A stretch of DNA of 64,000 nucleotides from Paraburkholderia sp. (GTDB taxonomy: Bacteria > Pseudomonadota > Gammaproteobacteria > Burkholderiales > Burkholderiaceae): positions 186,001-250,000 of the forward strand of contig SCRN01000040.1 of the NCBI GenBank assembly GCA_004322045.1, read 5' to 3'. The notes under the pieces were generated by a model that did no database searches, was not told the DNA's origin, and saw only the letters and a program-made list of their open reading frames with translations. Position numbers and translations under genes: made by a program. This document shows positions 8,211 through 17,118 of the stretch, one piece after another. Positions within the stretch are counted from its first letter, which is position 1, and every line of letters begins with the position of its first letter.

Positions 8211-9683
8211 CTATTGAGGAATGCGCCGCTCAGGCGACTCTCCCATCGCTTGGAACAATGCGGCCGTATCGATCAACCGTTGCCCCGTTGCGCGAATCGC
8301 GCCGAGTTCGGCATTGCGGTATTGCTGCTCGCTCGCTTGCACCGCTGTAGGCGCCACTGCGCCCAAGCGTCCCCGCGCCGCCGTTTCGTCGAACGCTCGT
8401 CGCGCCGCTTGCGTTTGTTGTTCGGTGGCACTCGCCGCTTGGGCATCGTGTTCGAGCGCGGCCAACGTATCGGCCACATTCTGGAATGCCGACAATACCG
8501 TCGCTTTGTACTGATCGGCCGAAGCCTCGTAGAAGTCGATCGCCGCACGTCGTTGCGCCAGCAGCGCTCCGCCATGAAACAGCGGCTGGCTCAGCGATCC
8601 GCCGATGCTCCATAGCGCACCGGCGGCCGAAAGCGCCGTCGGCCAACTGAACCCGCCTTGTCCCATCGATGCCGTCAGCGACAGGCTCGGGAACAACTGC
8701 GCCGTCGCAACGCCGACTTCGGCCGCCGCCGCTTTGAGCGACGCTTCGGCCGCGGAAATGTCGGGGCGCGCATGCAAAAGCTGCGACGGCACGACGACCG
8801 GCACGCGCTCGGGCAATGCGATGCTCGAGAGCGAGGGAACGCTCGGCGCCGCGTCGGGCGTGCGGCCGATCAGCACCGCCAATGCGTGCAACGCGGCTTG
8901 CCGCTGTTGCAGCAGCGCGGGCAAGCCGGCCGCGAGTGCGGCCGCATTTTGCTCGGAGGTCAACGCTTGCACGTGGGGCGCCGCACCCAAGGCATAGCGC
9001 CGCGCATCCTCGCGCGCCGTTTGCTGCGCGAGCGCAATCAGCCGCTGCGTGGCGTCGATCTGATCGCTCAGCGCTGCCGCAGTGATCGCCGTCGTGACGA
9101 TGTTGGCGGCCAGCGCCCGCCGCGCCGCATCGAGCTCGAACGCTTGGACGTCGACGCGCGCATGAAGCGCCGCATTGGCATAGCGAACGGCGCCGAACAG
9201 ATCGAACGTGTAATGTGCTTGGATCTGACCGACGAACACGTTATAGCGCACCGTCGGCGGGCCGGCTTCGGGAATGCCGAGCGCGCGTTCGCGTGTCGCT
9301 TGCGCACCCGCATCGATGGTCGGCAGCAGCGACGAGCCGATTTGCGCACGCAACTGCTCGTGCGCGCCCGCAAGGGTTCGCTCGGTCGCCGCCAGCGTCG
9401 GGCTGTGCTTCAAGCCTTCATCGACGAGGGCATCCAATTGCGGCGAGCGGTACAGGCGCCACCACTGCGGCACGGGTTGCGCGTCGGCCTCGAACTGCTG
9501 TGCGACGCCACCGGCAACGGCCGTTTGCGCGGGAAGCGCGGTTTGCCCGTAGTGCGCCGGCGAGGGCATGGCGGGCGGCTCGCCCGTCGGCCCCAAGGAA
9601 CAGGCCGCCAAAGCGAGGGTGGTCGCGAGCGCAAGCCCGGGGCCGAGCGCTTGGCGTTCATGAACGATGCGCAAGATGCTCAT
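8211..9683 (-). CDS. RND efflux outer membrane lipoprotein (NodT/OprM-like)
   Basis: The outer-membrane channel of a tripartite drug or solvent efflux pump. The N-terminus is a lipoprotein signal with lipobox LAAC (lipidated Cys28). The body shows two TolC/NodT-type repeats of long helices, including LLHARPDISAAEASLKAAAAEVG, identified by its ARPDI core. The start chosen gives MSILRIVHERQ; it begins three bases after the pump gene stop. At 490 residues the length is typical. It is the third gene of a leftward adaptor-pump-channel operon. Confidence 0.9.
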   Translation of the reverse strand: MSILRIVHERQALGPGLALATTLALAACSLGPTGEPPAMPSPAHYGQTALPAQTAVAGGVAQQFEADAQPVPQWWRLYRSPQLDALVDEGLKHSPTLAATERTLAGAHEQLRAQIGSSLLPTIDAGAQATRERALGIPEAGPPTVRYNVFVGQIQAHYTFDLFGAVRYANAALHARVDVQAFELDAARRALAANIVTTAITAAALSDQIDATQRLIALAQQTAREDARRYALGAAPHVQALTSEQNAAALAAGLPALLQQRQAALHALAVLIGRTPDAAPSVPSLSSIALPERVPVVVPSQLLHARPDISAAEASLKAAAAEVGVATAQLFPSLSLTASMGQGGFSWPTALSAAGALWSIGGSLSQPLFHGGALLAQRRAAIDFYEASADQYKATVLSAFQNVADTLAALEHDAQAASATEQQTQAARRAFDETAARGRLGAVAPTAVQASEQQYRNAELGAIRATGQRLIDTAALFQAMGESPERRIPQ

Positions 9684-9685
9684 GG

Positions 9686-12600
9686 TCAATTTCCCGTATG
9701 CGCTTGCGCGTCCGGCGATGGATCGCGTTCGTCGAGCCGCACTCTGAACCACATGGCGTAGAGTGCGGGCAAATAAAAGAGCGTCAGCACGGTGGCGCTC
9801 GTGATGCCGCCCATGAGGGCGGTGGCCATCGGCCCGAAGAAGTTCGAGCGCAACAGCGGAATGAGCGCGAGCACCGCCGCGGCCGCGGTGAGCGTGATCG
9901 GCCTGAACCGGCGCACGGTCGCACCGACGATGGCATCGAAGCGCTTGTGTCCGGCCCCGATGTCCTGCTCGATCTGATCGACGAGAATCACCGAGTTGCG
10001 CATGATGATGCCCAACATGGCGATCACCCCAAGCATCGCCACGAAGCCGAACGGCTTGCCGAAGACGAGCAGCGTCGTGACGACGCCGATCAGCCCGAGC
10101 GGCGCGGTTAGCACCACCATCAGCACGCGCGCGAAGCTCTGCAGTTGAATCATCAAAAGCACCAAGACGGCAATCGCCATGAGCGGCATTTGCGCGTTGA
10201 TCGAGTTCTGCCCCTTGGCGCTTTCTTCCACGGAGCCGCCCACATCGATTCGATAGCCGAGCGGCAGCGAGGCACGGATCGGCGCGAGCGCACGGTCCAC
10301 GTCATGCGTCACGTCGATGCCTTGTGCATTGCCGCGTACATCGGCCTGGACCGTGATCGTCGGTTGGCGATCGCGTTCCCAGATGACGCCGTATTCGAGC
10401 GTGTTGCGCATGTGTCCGAGCGAGGCGAGCGGCACGGGGCCGTTGGGCGTGGGCATCGCCAAGCCCAGCAAGCGGGCGGGATCGACGCGCTCGCGCTTGG
10501 GCGCGCGCAGGTCCACGCTAATCAGTTTGTCGCGCTCGCGAAGCTGCGTGACCGTATAGCCCGAGAGCGTCATCGCGAGGAAGTTCGACACGTCTTGCGA
10601 AGTCACGCCGAGTTGACGCGCTTTGTTCTGGTCGATTTCGAATGTCATCGAGCGCTCGGCCGGCTCGTCCCAATCGAATTGCACGCCGCGCGTACGCGTG
10701 TCGGCGCGCATCGTCGAGGCCACTTTTTCGGAAATGGCGCGCACCTTCGCGATGTCGTCGCCGCTCACGCGGAACTGGACCGGATAGCCGACGGGCGGCC
10801 CGTTTTCGAGGCGCGATAGGCGCGTGCGCACGCCCGAGAAGTCGTTTTCGAGCCGCGTGTCGAGCCAGCGCGCGAGCTGTTCGCGCGCTTCGACCGATTT
10901 GGCCGTGACCACGAACTGCGCGAAGTTCGGTTGTTGCAGTTGTTGATCGAGCGGCAGGTAGAAGCGCGGCGCACCCGTGCCGACGAAATCGACGAAATGA
11001 TCGATCTCGGGGCGGCCGTCGAGCGTTTTCTCGAGCCGTTCGGCTTGTCTGAGCGTCGCGTCGAACGATGCGCCTTCGGGCAGGCGCATATCGACCAGCA
11101 ATTCGGGGCGATCCGAACTCGGGAAGAACTGCTGCGGCACAAGCGAGAAGGCCGCGAGCGAGAGCACGAAGAGCACGACGGTGATCCCGAGCACGACGTA
11201 GCGGCGTTTGACGCACCACTCGATCCAAGTGGCGAGCCGCCGATAAAAGCGCGTGTCGTAGATCTCGTGTTCGTGGTCGTGCGCTTCTCCATGGGCGCGC
11301 TTGCGCTCGGGCAGCAGGTGGTAGCCGAGCAGCGGGATCAGCACCACCGCGGCGAACCACGATGCGATGAGGGCGATGGCCGACACTTCGAAGATCGAGC
11401 GCGTGTACTCGCCGGTGCTCGATTTGGCGAGCGCGATCGGCAAGAAGCCCGATACGGTGACGAGCGTGCCGGTCAGCATGGGAAAGGCCGTGCTCGTGTA
11501 GGCGAAGGCGGCGGCACGCGTGCGCTTCCAGCCTTGCTCGAGCTTCACGGCCATCATTTCGACGGCGATGATGGCGTCGTCGACGAGCAGGCCGAGGGCG
11601 AGCACGAGAGTGCCCAGCGATACCTTGTGCAGGCCGATGTCGAACATCGACATGACGAGCGCGGTGACGGCCAGCACGATCGGGATCGAAATCACGACGA
11701 CCATCCCCGTGCGAAACCCGAGCGACACCAGGCTGACGATGAGCACGATCGCCACGGCTTCGCCGACCGCTTCGAGGAAGTCGTCGACCGAATGCGCGAC
11801 CGCCTTGGGCATGCTCGAGACTTGCTCGAGCTTCAAGCCGGCGGGTAGATGCGCGCGCAGTTGCCCGCTCGTGGCATCGAGCGCTTTGCCCAGGCGAATC
11901 ACGTCGCTGCCCGGCTGCATCGTCACGCCGATGCCGAGCACGGCATGTCCGTGACTGCGCATTTGCGTGACGGGTGGGTCGTCGTAGCCGCGCTTGATCG
12001 TGGCGATGTCGCCTAGTCGCACGTTGCGATGGCCGATCGCGATCAAGGTATCGGCTAGCGCTCGCACGTCGTTGAACTGACCGTCGGGGCGCACGAACAC
12101 ACGGTCGTCGGCGGTCGTGACGGTGCCGGGCGAGGCGACGGCATTTTGCGACGCGATCGCCTGCGCGAGTTGCTGCGGCGAGATGTTCAGGCGCGTGAGC
12201 TCGGCGTTGGCGATCTCGACGTACACGTGCTGATCGGGATCGCCGAAGTAATCGACCTTCGCGACGCCGGGCACGCGCAGCAGCACCGTGCGCAGCTCGT
12301 CGGCGTAGTCGTGAAGCTGCGCCGCGGAGAAGCCGTCGCCTTCGAGCGTGTAGACGTTGGTGTAGACGTCGCCGAATTCATCGTTGAAGAACGGGCCGAT
12401 GACGCCGGGCGGCAATGTCGCCGCAATGTCGCCGATCTTCTTGCGCACTTGATACCAAGTCGGCTGCACTTCCTTGACGGGCGCGGAGTCCTTCATCGAG
12501 AAGAAGATCATCGATTCGCCGGGGCGCGAGTAGCTGCGCTGGAAGTCGATGTACGGCGTCTCTTGGAGCTTGCGCGCGATTCGGTCGGTCACCTGTTCTT

Positions 12601-12898
12601 GGACTTGGCGCGCCGTTGCGCCCGGCCAAAGCGTGCGGACCACCATCACGCGGAACGTGAACGGGGGATCTTCCGATTGCGCGAGGCGCGTATAGGCGAG
12701 GATACCCGCGAGGGTCGCGAGCGTGATCAGAAAGATGACGAGCGCTTGATGCCGCAGCGCCCACGCCGAAAGGTTGAAGCGGCCTTCGTCGTGGACGCTC
12801 GTTTGCGGATCCGCATGCAAGGCCGGCGCGCCGGTGGCGGCGGGCGATGCGGACGAAGCGGGCGGGGTGGCCGAGTCACGGCGATCGGAACCGCTCAT
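9686..12898 (-). CDS. RND efflux pump, inner membrane transporter (AcrB/MexB-type)
   Basis: The proton-driven antiporter of the tripartite pump, 1070 residues. It has the RND layout: a first membrane helix (ALRHQALVIFLITLATLAGILA), porter domain, helices 2-6 with LVLALGLLVDDAIIAVE containing the paired Asp residues of the proton relay, a second porter half and helices 8-12 (FGFVAMLGVIAMLGIIMRNSVILVD region). The start MSGSDRRD overlaps the adaptor stop by ATGA; the frame stays open far upstream but only as antisense to the adaptor gene. The cytoplasmic N-terminus carries about 45 extra Ala/Pro-rich residues. Substrates are unknown. Confidence 0.93.
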   Translation of the reverse strand: MSGSDRRDSATPPASSASPAATGAPALHADPQTSVHDEGRFNLSAWALRHQALVIFLITLATLAGILAYTRLAQSEDPPFTFRVMVVRTLWPGATARQVQEQVTDRIARKLQETPYIDFQRSYSRPGESMIFFSMKDSAPVKEVQPTWYQVRKKIGDIAATLPPGVIGPFFNDEFGDVYTNVYTLEGDGFSAAQLHDYADELRTVLLRVPGVAKVDYFGDPDQHVYVEIANAELTRLNISPQQLAQAIASQNAVASPGTVTTADDRVFVRPDGQFNDVRALADTLIAIGHRNVRLGDIATIKRGYDDPPVTQMRSHGHAVLGIGVTMQPGSDVIRLGKALDATSGQLRAHLPAGLKLEQVSSMPKAVAHSVDDFLEAVGEAVAIVLIVSLVSLGFRTGMVVVISIPIVLAVTALVMSMFDIGLHKVSLGTLVLALGLLVDDAIIAVEMMAVKLEQGWKRTRAAAFAYTSTAFPMLTGTLVTVSGFLPIALAKSSTGEYTRSIFEVSAIALIASWFAAVVLIPLLGYHLLPERKRAHGEAHDHEHEIYDTRFYRRLATWIEWCVKRRYVVLGITVVLFVLSLAAFSLVPQQFFPSSDRPELLVDMRLPEGASFDATLRQAERLEKTLDGRPEIDHFVDFVGTGAPRFYLPLDQQLQQPNFAQFVVTAKSVEAREQLARWLDTRLENDFSGVRTRLSRLENGPPVGYPVQFRVSGDDIAKVRAISEKVASTMRADTRTRGVQFDWDEPAERSMTFEIDQNKARQLGVTSQDVSNFLAMTLSGYTVTQLRERDKLISVDLRAPKRERVDPARLLGLAMPTPNGPVPLASLGHMRNTLEYGVIWERDRQPTITVQADVRGNAQGIDVTHDVDRALAPIRASLPLGYRIDVGGSVEESAKGQNSINAQMPLMAIAVLVLLMIQLQSFARVLMVVLTAPLGLIGVVTTLLVFGKPFGFVAMLGVIAMLGIIMRNSVILVDQIEQDIGAGHKRFDAIVGATVRRFRPITLTAAAAVLALIPLLRSNFFGPMATALMGGITSATVLTLFYLPALYAMWFRVRLDERDPSPDAQAHTGN

Positions 12899-14079
12899 GA
12901 TGCGAAGTCCTCGGGATGCAGCGGCGCGACGACGCGCACGTGCTCGCCCGCGCTCACGGTATGAACGCCTTGGTAGACGACACGGTCGCCGTCGCTCAAG
13001 CCTTGCGTGACCGAGAATGTGCGCTCGTCGTAGCGCCCGACGGCGACACGCCGCAACTCGAGCGTGTCGGCGCCCGAGCGAACGACCCAGACCGCGGGAT
13101 CGGAGCCCTGGTGGAACAATGCGGTGACGGGCAGCGTGAACGGATGCGCACCGGGTTGCGCTTGCGCTTGAGCGAAGGCGATTTGCGCGGTCATGCCGAG
13201 CCGCACGAGCGCGTCGGGCGCGGCCAGCGTGAGTTTGACGCGATAGGTGCGGCTTTGCGGATCGGCGGCGGGGGCGACTTCGCGCACGCGCGCGGCGAAG
13301 CGCTGACCGGGGAGGGCCGGCAGGCTCACTTGCGCCGCACTGCCGACGTGCAGGTACGACAGCGCGCTTTCCGGTGCGTCGCACACGACGTCGACTTCGC
13401 CCGTCCACGCGAGACCGTAGACGGCTTGGCCCGCGGTGACGTTTTGCCCGGTATCGGCCTGCTCGGCCGTGATCACGCCTGCGTGATCGACGATCAGCGC
13501 CGCATAGGCGAGCTGATTGCGCGCGAGCGACAGTTGCGCCTGGGCGGCATCGCGCTGTGCCGCGGCCGCGGCGTACGCGTCTTGCGTCTGCTCCAATTGC
13601 GCCGGTGCGATCAGGTTTTCGTGCGCTTGGGCGCTGTCGCGCTCGAGTTGCTGCTTGGCGTAGACGAATCGATGCTGGGCTGCATCCGACTGTGCTTGCG
13701 CGTTGGCCAGATTCTTTTGCAGATCGGCGGGATCGAGCCGTGCGACTACCTGGCCTGCCTTGACGGTATCGCCCAGCCGCACGTCGCGCTCGATGATCTT
13801 GCCGGCCACGCGGAATGAAAGCGGCGTGCTGTAGCGTGCTTGGACGTCGCCGGGCAGGGTGGCCTCGGGAGGCGCGCCATCGGGATGGACGGCGACGGCG
13901 ACGACGGGCCGCGGCGGTATCGCAACAGTGGGGCGCTCGTGGCAAGCGGTCAGAACGAGCGCGCCGCCGACGGCAAGGGTGGCCCCGCAGCGGCGGATCG
14001 TGGCGTGCCAGCGGGTGAAGGGAGAATCGTCGAATTGCACCCGCGCCGTGCTAGGCGCGTCAACACCGGGACGTGTCAC
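12895..14079 (-). CDS. RND efflux periplasmic adaptor lipoprotein (HlyD/AcrA family)
   Basis: The membrane-fusion subunit that joins the inner-membrane pump to the outer channel. A signal with lipobox LTAC is followed by a split biotinyl-lipoyl domain (LSFRVAGKIIERDVRLGDTVKAG core), an alpha hairpin of about 100 residues and beta-barrel and proximal domains. The exact start is uncertain: I place it at a GTG (MTRPGVDAP), but a GTG at 14040 and a TTG at 14118 are also in frame. It is first in the operon, downstream of the palindromic operator at 14164-14195 that it shares with the divergent tetR gene. Confidence 0.88.
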   Translation of the reverse strand: MTRPGVDAPSTARVQFDDSPFTRWHATIRRCGATLAVGGALVLTACHERPTVAIPPRPVVAVAVHPDGAPPEATLPGDVQARYSTPLSFRVAGKIIERDVRLGDTVKAGQVVARLDPADLQKNLANAQAQSDAAQHRFVYAKQQLERDSAQAHENLIAPAQLEQTQDAYAAAAAQRDAAQAQLSLARNQLAYAALIVDHAGVITAEQADTGQNVTAGQAVYGLAWTGEVDVVCDAPESALSYLHVGSAAQVSLPALPGQRFAARVREVAPAADPQSRTYRVKLTLAAPDALVRLGMTAQIAFAQAQAQPGAHPFTLPVTALFHQGSDPAVWVVRSGADTLELRRVAVGRYDERTFSVTQGLSDGDRVVYQGVHTVSAGEHVRVVAPLHPEDFAS

Positions 14080-14163
14080 GATAACCCCAGAGAGAAGAGC
14101 TACATCGAATCGGGACAAGCTGCATCGCTTGCAAGAGGAGGCGCCGCCATCGGACTGCAGCGC

Positions 14164-14195
14164 TGCATTCTAATACAACTGTGTATTTGAATGCA
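14164..14195. promoter_or_regulatory. 32-bp palindromic operator between the RND operon and tetR
   Basis: Left arm TGCATTCTAATACA and right arm TGTATTTGAATGCA match over 13 of 14 pairs, around the spacer ACTG. It lies between the two divergent genes, 41 bases before the tetR ATG. A dyad of this length, with AATACA-N4-TGTATT at its core, is what TetR-type repressors of efflux pumps bind. The regulator assignment is inferred from position. Confidence 0.75.
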
Positions 14196-14235
14196 AAGAT
14201 GAATTAAATGAAACAGAGGTGCTAAACTTCGCTCC

Positions 14236-14868
14236 ATGAAACGAAAACGTTTGACCCGCGAAGAAAGCAAGGAGCAGACGCGCTTGCGTCTGCTCGATGC
14301 TGCGCAAACCATTTTCATGAAGAAAGGCTACGTCGCGGCCAGCGTCGAAGACATCGCCGACGCGGCCGGCTACACGCGCGGCGCGTTCTATTCGAACTTT
14401 CGTGGAAAGGGCGAGATCTTGATGGAGCTGTTGTTGCGCGACCACGAGCGCATGCAGTCGGATTTGCATTCGATCATCGACGACACGGCCACCCGTGAGG
14501 AGATGGAAGCGCGCGCGCTCACGCTGTACAGCCAATTTTTTCGCGAAGACGATTGTTTTTTGCTGTGGGCCGAAGCGAAGCTGCTGGCCACGCGCGACGC
14601 GAAGTTTCGTGCGCGCTTCAATGCGTTTTCTCACGAGAAGCGCGAGTTTCTGACCGGCTATATCTGCATGTTTTCCGAGCGCGTCGGCACGCCGTTGCCG
14701 TTGCCTGCCGAGGTCCTCGCACTCGGGTTGATCGGCTTGTGCGAAGGCGTGCACGCGTTTCGCATGTGCGACCCGCAGCACGTGACGGACGACCTCACCG
14801 AAGCCGTGCTGGCCGGGTTTTTTTCGAAGGTCATGTTCGGCGGCGATAGCGGGCCGCAGCGCACGTGA
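14236..14868 (+). CDS. TetR family transcriptional regulator of the RND operon
   Basis: A 210-residue repressor. The N-terminal helix-turn-helix (about residues 12-60) has the TetR signature LDAAQTIFMKKGYVAASVEDIADAAGYTRGAFY, recognised by its GYTRGAFYSNF end. The remainder is an all-helical ligand-binding and dimerisation domain. It is transcribed away from the efflux operon, and the shared gap holds a long palindrome, so it probably represses both itself and the pump until a pump substrate binds. The inducer is unknown. Confidence 0.93.
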   Translation: MKRKRLTREESKEQTRLRLLDAAQTIFMKKGYVAASVEDIADAAGYTRGAFYSNFRGKGEILMELLLRDHERMQSDLHSIIDDTATREEMEARALTLYSQFFREDDCFLLWAEAKLLATRDAKFRARFNAFSHEKREFLTGYICMFSERVGTPLPLPAEVLALGLIGLCEGVHAFRMCDPQHVTDDLTEAVLAGFFSKVMFGGDSGPQRT

Positions 14869-14880
14869 GCCGCGACGCGG

Positions 14881-14898
14881 CGGTTCGCACCCGAACCG
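14881..14898. terminator. Hairpin between convergent tetR and DUF2795 genes
   Basis: CGGTTCG (14881-14887), loop CACC, CGAACCG (14892-14898): a 7-bp stem in the 48-base gap between two convergent stops. No clear T-tract follows on either strand; a bidirectional transcription block is the likely role. Confidence 0.45.
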
Positions 14899-14916
14899 AG
14901 CTGCATGAGCAAGCCG

Positions 14917-15228
14917 TCAGCACCCGAGGCCCGGCCCGTAGTTGCTGGTGATCAGCCGCGCGACTGCGTCCACATCGGTGTAATCCTGCTCGGGCAGACC
15001 GTCGAGGATCGCGAGCAACTCGTTGCTCGCGCCGGCTTGCCGCGCCGCATCGACGATATGGTCCTTGTTGGCCGGGTACGGCACCGCGTGAAGCACATCG
15101 GCGATCTGCAGTTCGATCGACTCGGTGGGCACGGACGCGGTGCTCCACTCGGCTTGCTTGTCGGGGCGGGTCGAGTTGCCATCGGGCGTGCCGGACGCCG
15201 GATGCAAGGGTTTTTCGCGAGCGCTCAT
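14917..15228 (-). CDS. DUF2795 domain-containing protein
   Basis: A 103-residue cytoplasmic protein. The first 45 residues are polar and probably flexible. Residues about 45-100 match DUF2795: the LQIADVLHAVPYPANKDHIV stretch, then ARQAGASNELLAILDGLPEQDYTDVDAVARLI (recognised by the PANKDHI and GLPEQDY cores). The family folds like small stress-linked helical domains; its function is not established. The start overlaps the stop of the small exported protein gene by ATGA, so the two are co-translated. Confidence 0.82.
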   Translation of the reverse strand: MSAREKPLHPASGTPDGNSTRPDKQAEWSTASVPTESIELQIADVLHAVPYPANKDHIVDAARQAGASNELLAILDGLPEQDYTDVDAVARLITSNYGPGLGC

Positions 15229-15488
15229 GTGCGGGCCTGCCGCTCGTGGGCGGCGAAATGATTGGCGAGTTCGTGTTGCTTCGGTAGCGTGATGCGCGTC
15301 CAATGCCCGCGCTTGTTCGCCATGTCCGGCTTGACGTCGGGGGCGGGCGGCGCGACGGGGGCGGCGTTCGCCCGCGCCGCCGCCAAAGCCGCGCGCGCGG
15401 TGACGCTGTCGAGCGCCGTGGTATGTATCGGTGCCGCGAAGCACGAAGCCGAGAGCAATGCCATAGTTGCCAGTGTCGAGACTTTCAT
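15225..15488 (-). CDS. Small predicted exported protein
   Basis: An 87-residue protein with a signal peptide (MKVSTLATMALLSASCFA-AP). The mature part is Ala/Pro-rich and then basic, ending HELANHFAAHERQART. A strong GGAAGGAGG ribosome site precedes the ATG, and the stop overlaps the DUF2795 start, both of which support a real gene. No family was recognised. A Cys at position 16 is in the signal but lacks a proper lipobox, so it is probably periplasmic rather than lipidated. Confidence 0.75.
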   Translation of the reverse strand: MKVSTLATMALLSASCFAAPIHTTALDSVTARAALAAARANAAPVAPPAPDVKPDMANKRGHWTRITLPKQHELANHFAAHERQART

Positions 15489-15595
15489 GGCTCGACCTCC
15501 TTCCTCGAAAGAGCGTGCATCCCGCCGATGCGGCCGGACCGTCGGTCCGATCGATATCGGCTTGCACCGAGTGTCGGTGCAGCACGCCTCGTGCC

Positions 15596-15625
15596 TAAGC
15601 CCCTATCTGCCCAGATGGGGGCTTA
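15596..15625 (-). terminator. Hairpin overlapping the stop of the phospholipase B-like gene
   Basis: TAAGCCCC...GGGGCTTA (outer 8 bp) and ATCT...AGAT (inner 4 bp), separated by one mismatch, enclose a 4-base loop. The outer stem includes the TAA stop codon of the leftward hydrolase gene. No T-tract follows on the minus strand. Confidence 0.5.
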
Positions 15626-16960
15626 CCGCAGCACCTCGAAGCGCGTCCACGGCCAGGAAGGCCGGTCGCGCATATAACCGTTGAGCCAATTCCATTGCGG
15701 ATGGCGCTTCATGAACGCTTGCGCGTCGAATGGCCTGCCGCACGGGTGCCCCCAGCGCGCCCAAAATGCCAGGTCGCGCGCCATTTCGCTGTCCACCACC
15801 TTGCCGTCGTTCGCGCCCCATGGGTTGAACGGGCCGTGATCGGATACGCCAAAGCGGGCATCGTCGAGTTCCAAATGACCGCAGATGGTGCGCGAGCACG
15901 GGTTGTCGTCCCGGTTTAGATAGACATCATGGTGATCCGCTAGCATTTGCTTGGCGAGCTCGAGGTCGATCTTGCCGTGGTGCAACTCGGCCAACTGCAT
16001 GAACCGCAACCGGCGCGCCCCGTTCTTGCGCACGTCGGTGTAGTCCTCGCCTTCGCCGATGCATTCCTGGTTGCGAATCTTCAAATCCGTGGCGGTGTTG
16101 TCGCCGCTGTAAAACCCGTCCTTCGTGCTCTCGAAGCCGGAATAGCGCAAGCCGAGCTCGTAACGGGCGATCTCGCCTGTTTTCGTGTCGCCGAGCAACC
16201 AGCTGTTCGCGTAGCCGCCGTTGTTCGACAACGAGAACATTTCGCACCAATCGCCGATGCTGTTGGCGTACTGGGTGGCGCGGCGCGATCGATAGAACTC
16301 GGGGGCGCAGGCGCTGTTGTAGCCGGCGAAGTTCGAAATCGTCGTTTCGGTGATCATGAGCCCGGCCGAGGTGACCCAAAAATCGGTCAGGCTCGAAATG
16401 CAGCCCGGCAGCCCTTGCATGAGCATCCGATGCCCGGAGTCCGGGACGATATCAAAGACGACATTGAACGCATCGCCGGCCGCATAGCGGTCCCACGAAT
16501 TGTGCGCCATGACGATGCGGCCGTCGCGCGTGGCGCTGCCGGTGGCGATGAAAGCGCTGCAGTGATGCCCGCGCCGCCCGCGCCAGGGCTTGGCGCCCAA
16601 GTGCGGGTCGCGCGCGGCCACTTGCGCCGGCCACCAGCTCTGCAGCAGGTCCATGTAGCCGTTCCACGCCAGCACTTCCTCGAACGGCAGCTTCGCGCCG
16701 TCGGCGATGCCCTGGATCTCGTCGGCGAATTCGGTGTCGAGCTTCGACGAAAACTGCGCGAGCGCCGCTTTGGTGAAGGTTTCGAAATCTTCCCCCGTGT
16801 CCCAGCGAGCCAAATACTTGGCCGTGCGGATCGCGTTCTTGATCTCGGCCGCCAGCAATTGCCCGTGCTGCTCGCCCCGATCGTAGGGCTCGCCTTCGAT
16901 ATGCACGAAAATCCAACCCGCTTGGTCGCGGCGCACGGCATCGAGGGACGGTTCGCTCAT
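15623..16960 (-). CDS. Phospholipase B-like / C45-type Ntn hydrolase
   Basis: A 445-residue protein of the phospholipase B (PLBD, lamina ancestor) and C45 acyltransferase-like group. It has the early YDRGEQHG motif, then GHHCSAFIATGSATRDGR with a likely nucleophile Cys134, followed by VMAHNSWDRY. Members cleave themselves before the Cys and hydrolyse amide or ester bonds of lipids or peptides. No signal peptide is present, unlike the eukaryotic lysosomal enzymes, so it probably acts in the cytoplasm. It stands alone. The substrate is unknown. Confidence 0.82.
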   Translation of the reverse strand: MSEPSLDAVRRDQAGWIFVHIEGEPYDRGEQHGQLLAAEIKNAIRTAKYLARWDTGEDFETFTKAALAQFSSKLDTEFADEIQGIADGAKLPFEEVLAWNGYMDLLQSWWPAQVAARDPHLGAKPWRGRRGHHCSAFIATGSATRDGRIVMAHNSWDRYAAGDAFNVVFDIVPDSGHRMLMQGLPGCISSLTDFWVTSAGLMITETTISNFAGYNSACAPEFYRSRRATQYANSIGDWCEMFSLSNNGGYANSWLLGDTKTGEIARYELGLRYSGFESTKDGFYSGDNTATDLKIRNQECIGEGEDYTDVRKNGARRLRFMQLAELHHGKIDLELAKQMLADHHDVYLNRDDNPCSRTICGHLELDDARFGVSDHGPFNPWGANDGKVVDSEMARDLAFWARWGHPCGRPFDAQAFMKRHPQWNWLNGYMRDRPSWPWTRFEVLR

Positions 16961-17118
16961 CTTCGCTCCGAATCGACTAATCGATCGAAAGGGCTGCGCT
17001 CAGGCGCCATTGGGTGCGGCGCGCGGCAGGCTCGGCGGCCTGCTTTCATTGTAGAAAATATGTGGCGCTTTGCCATCGGCTCGTGCGCGCGTTGCGCGCC
17101 GAGCGCGGGGGGCGGCGG

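Noticed and set aside
12899-13945. N-terminal extension of the RND pump
   Set aside because: The reading runs in another frame of the adaptor gene on the same strand; the pump start overlaps the adaptor stop and gives normal RND length.
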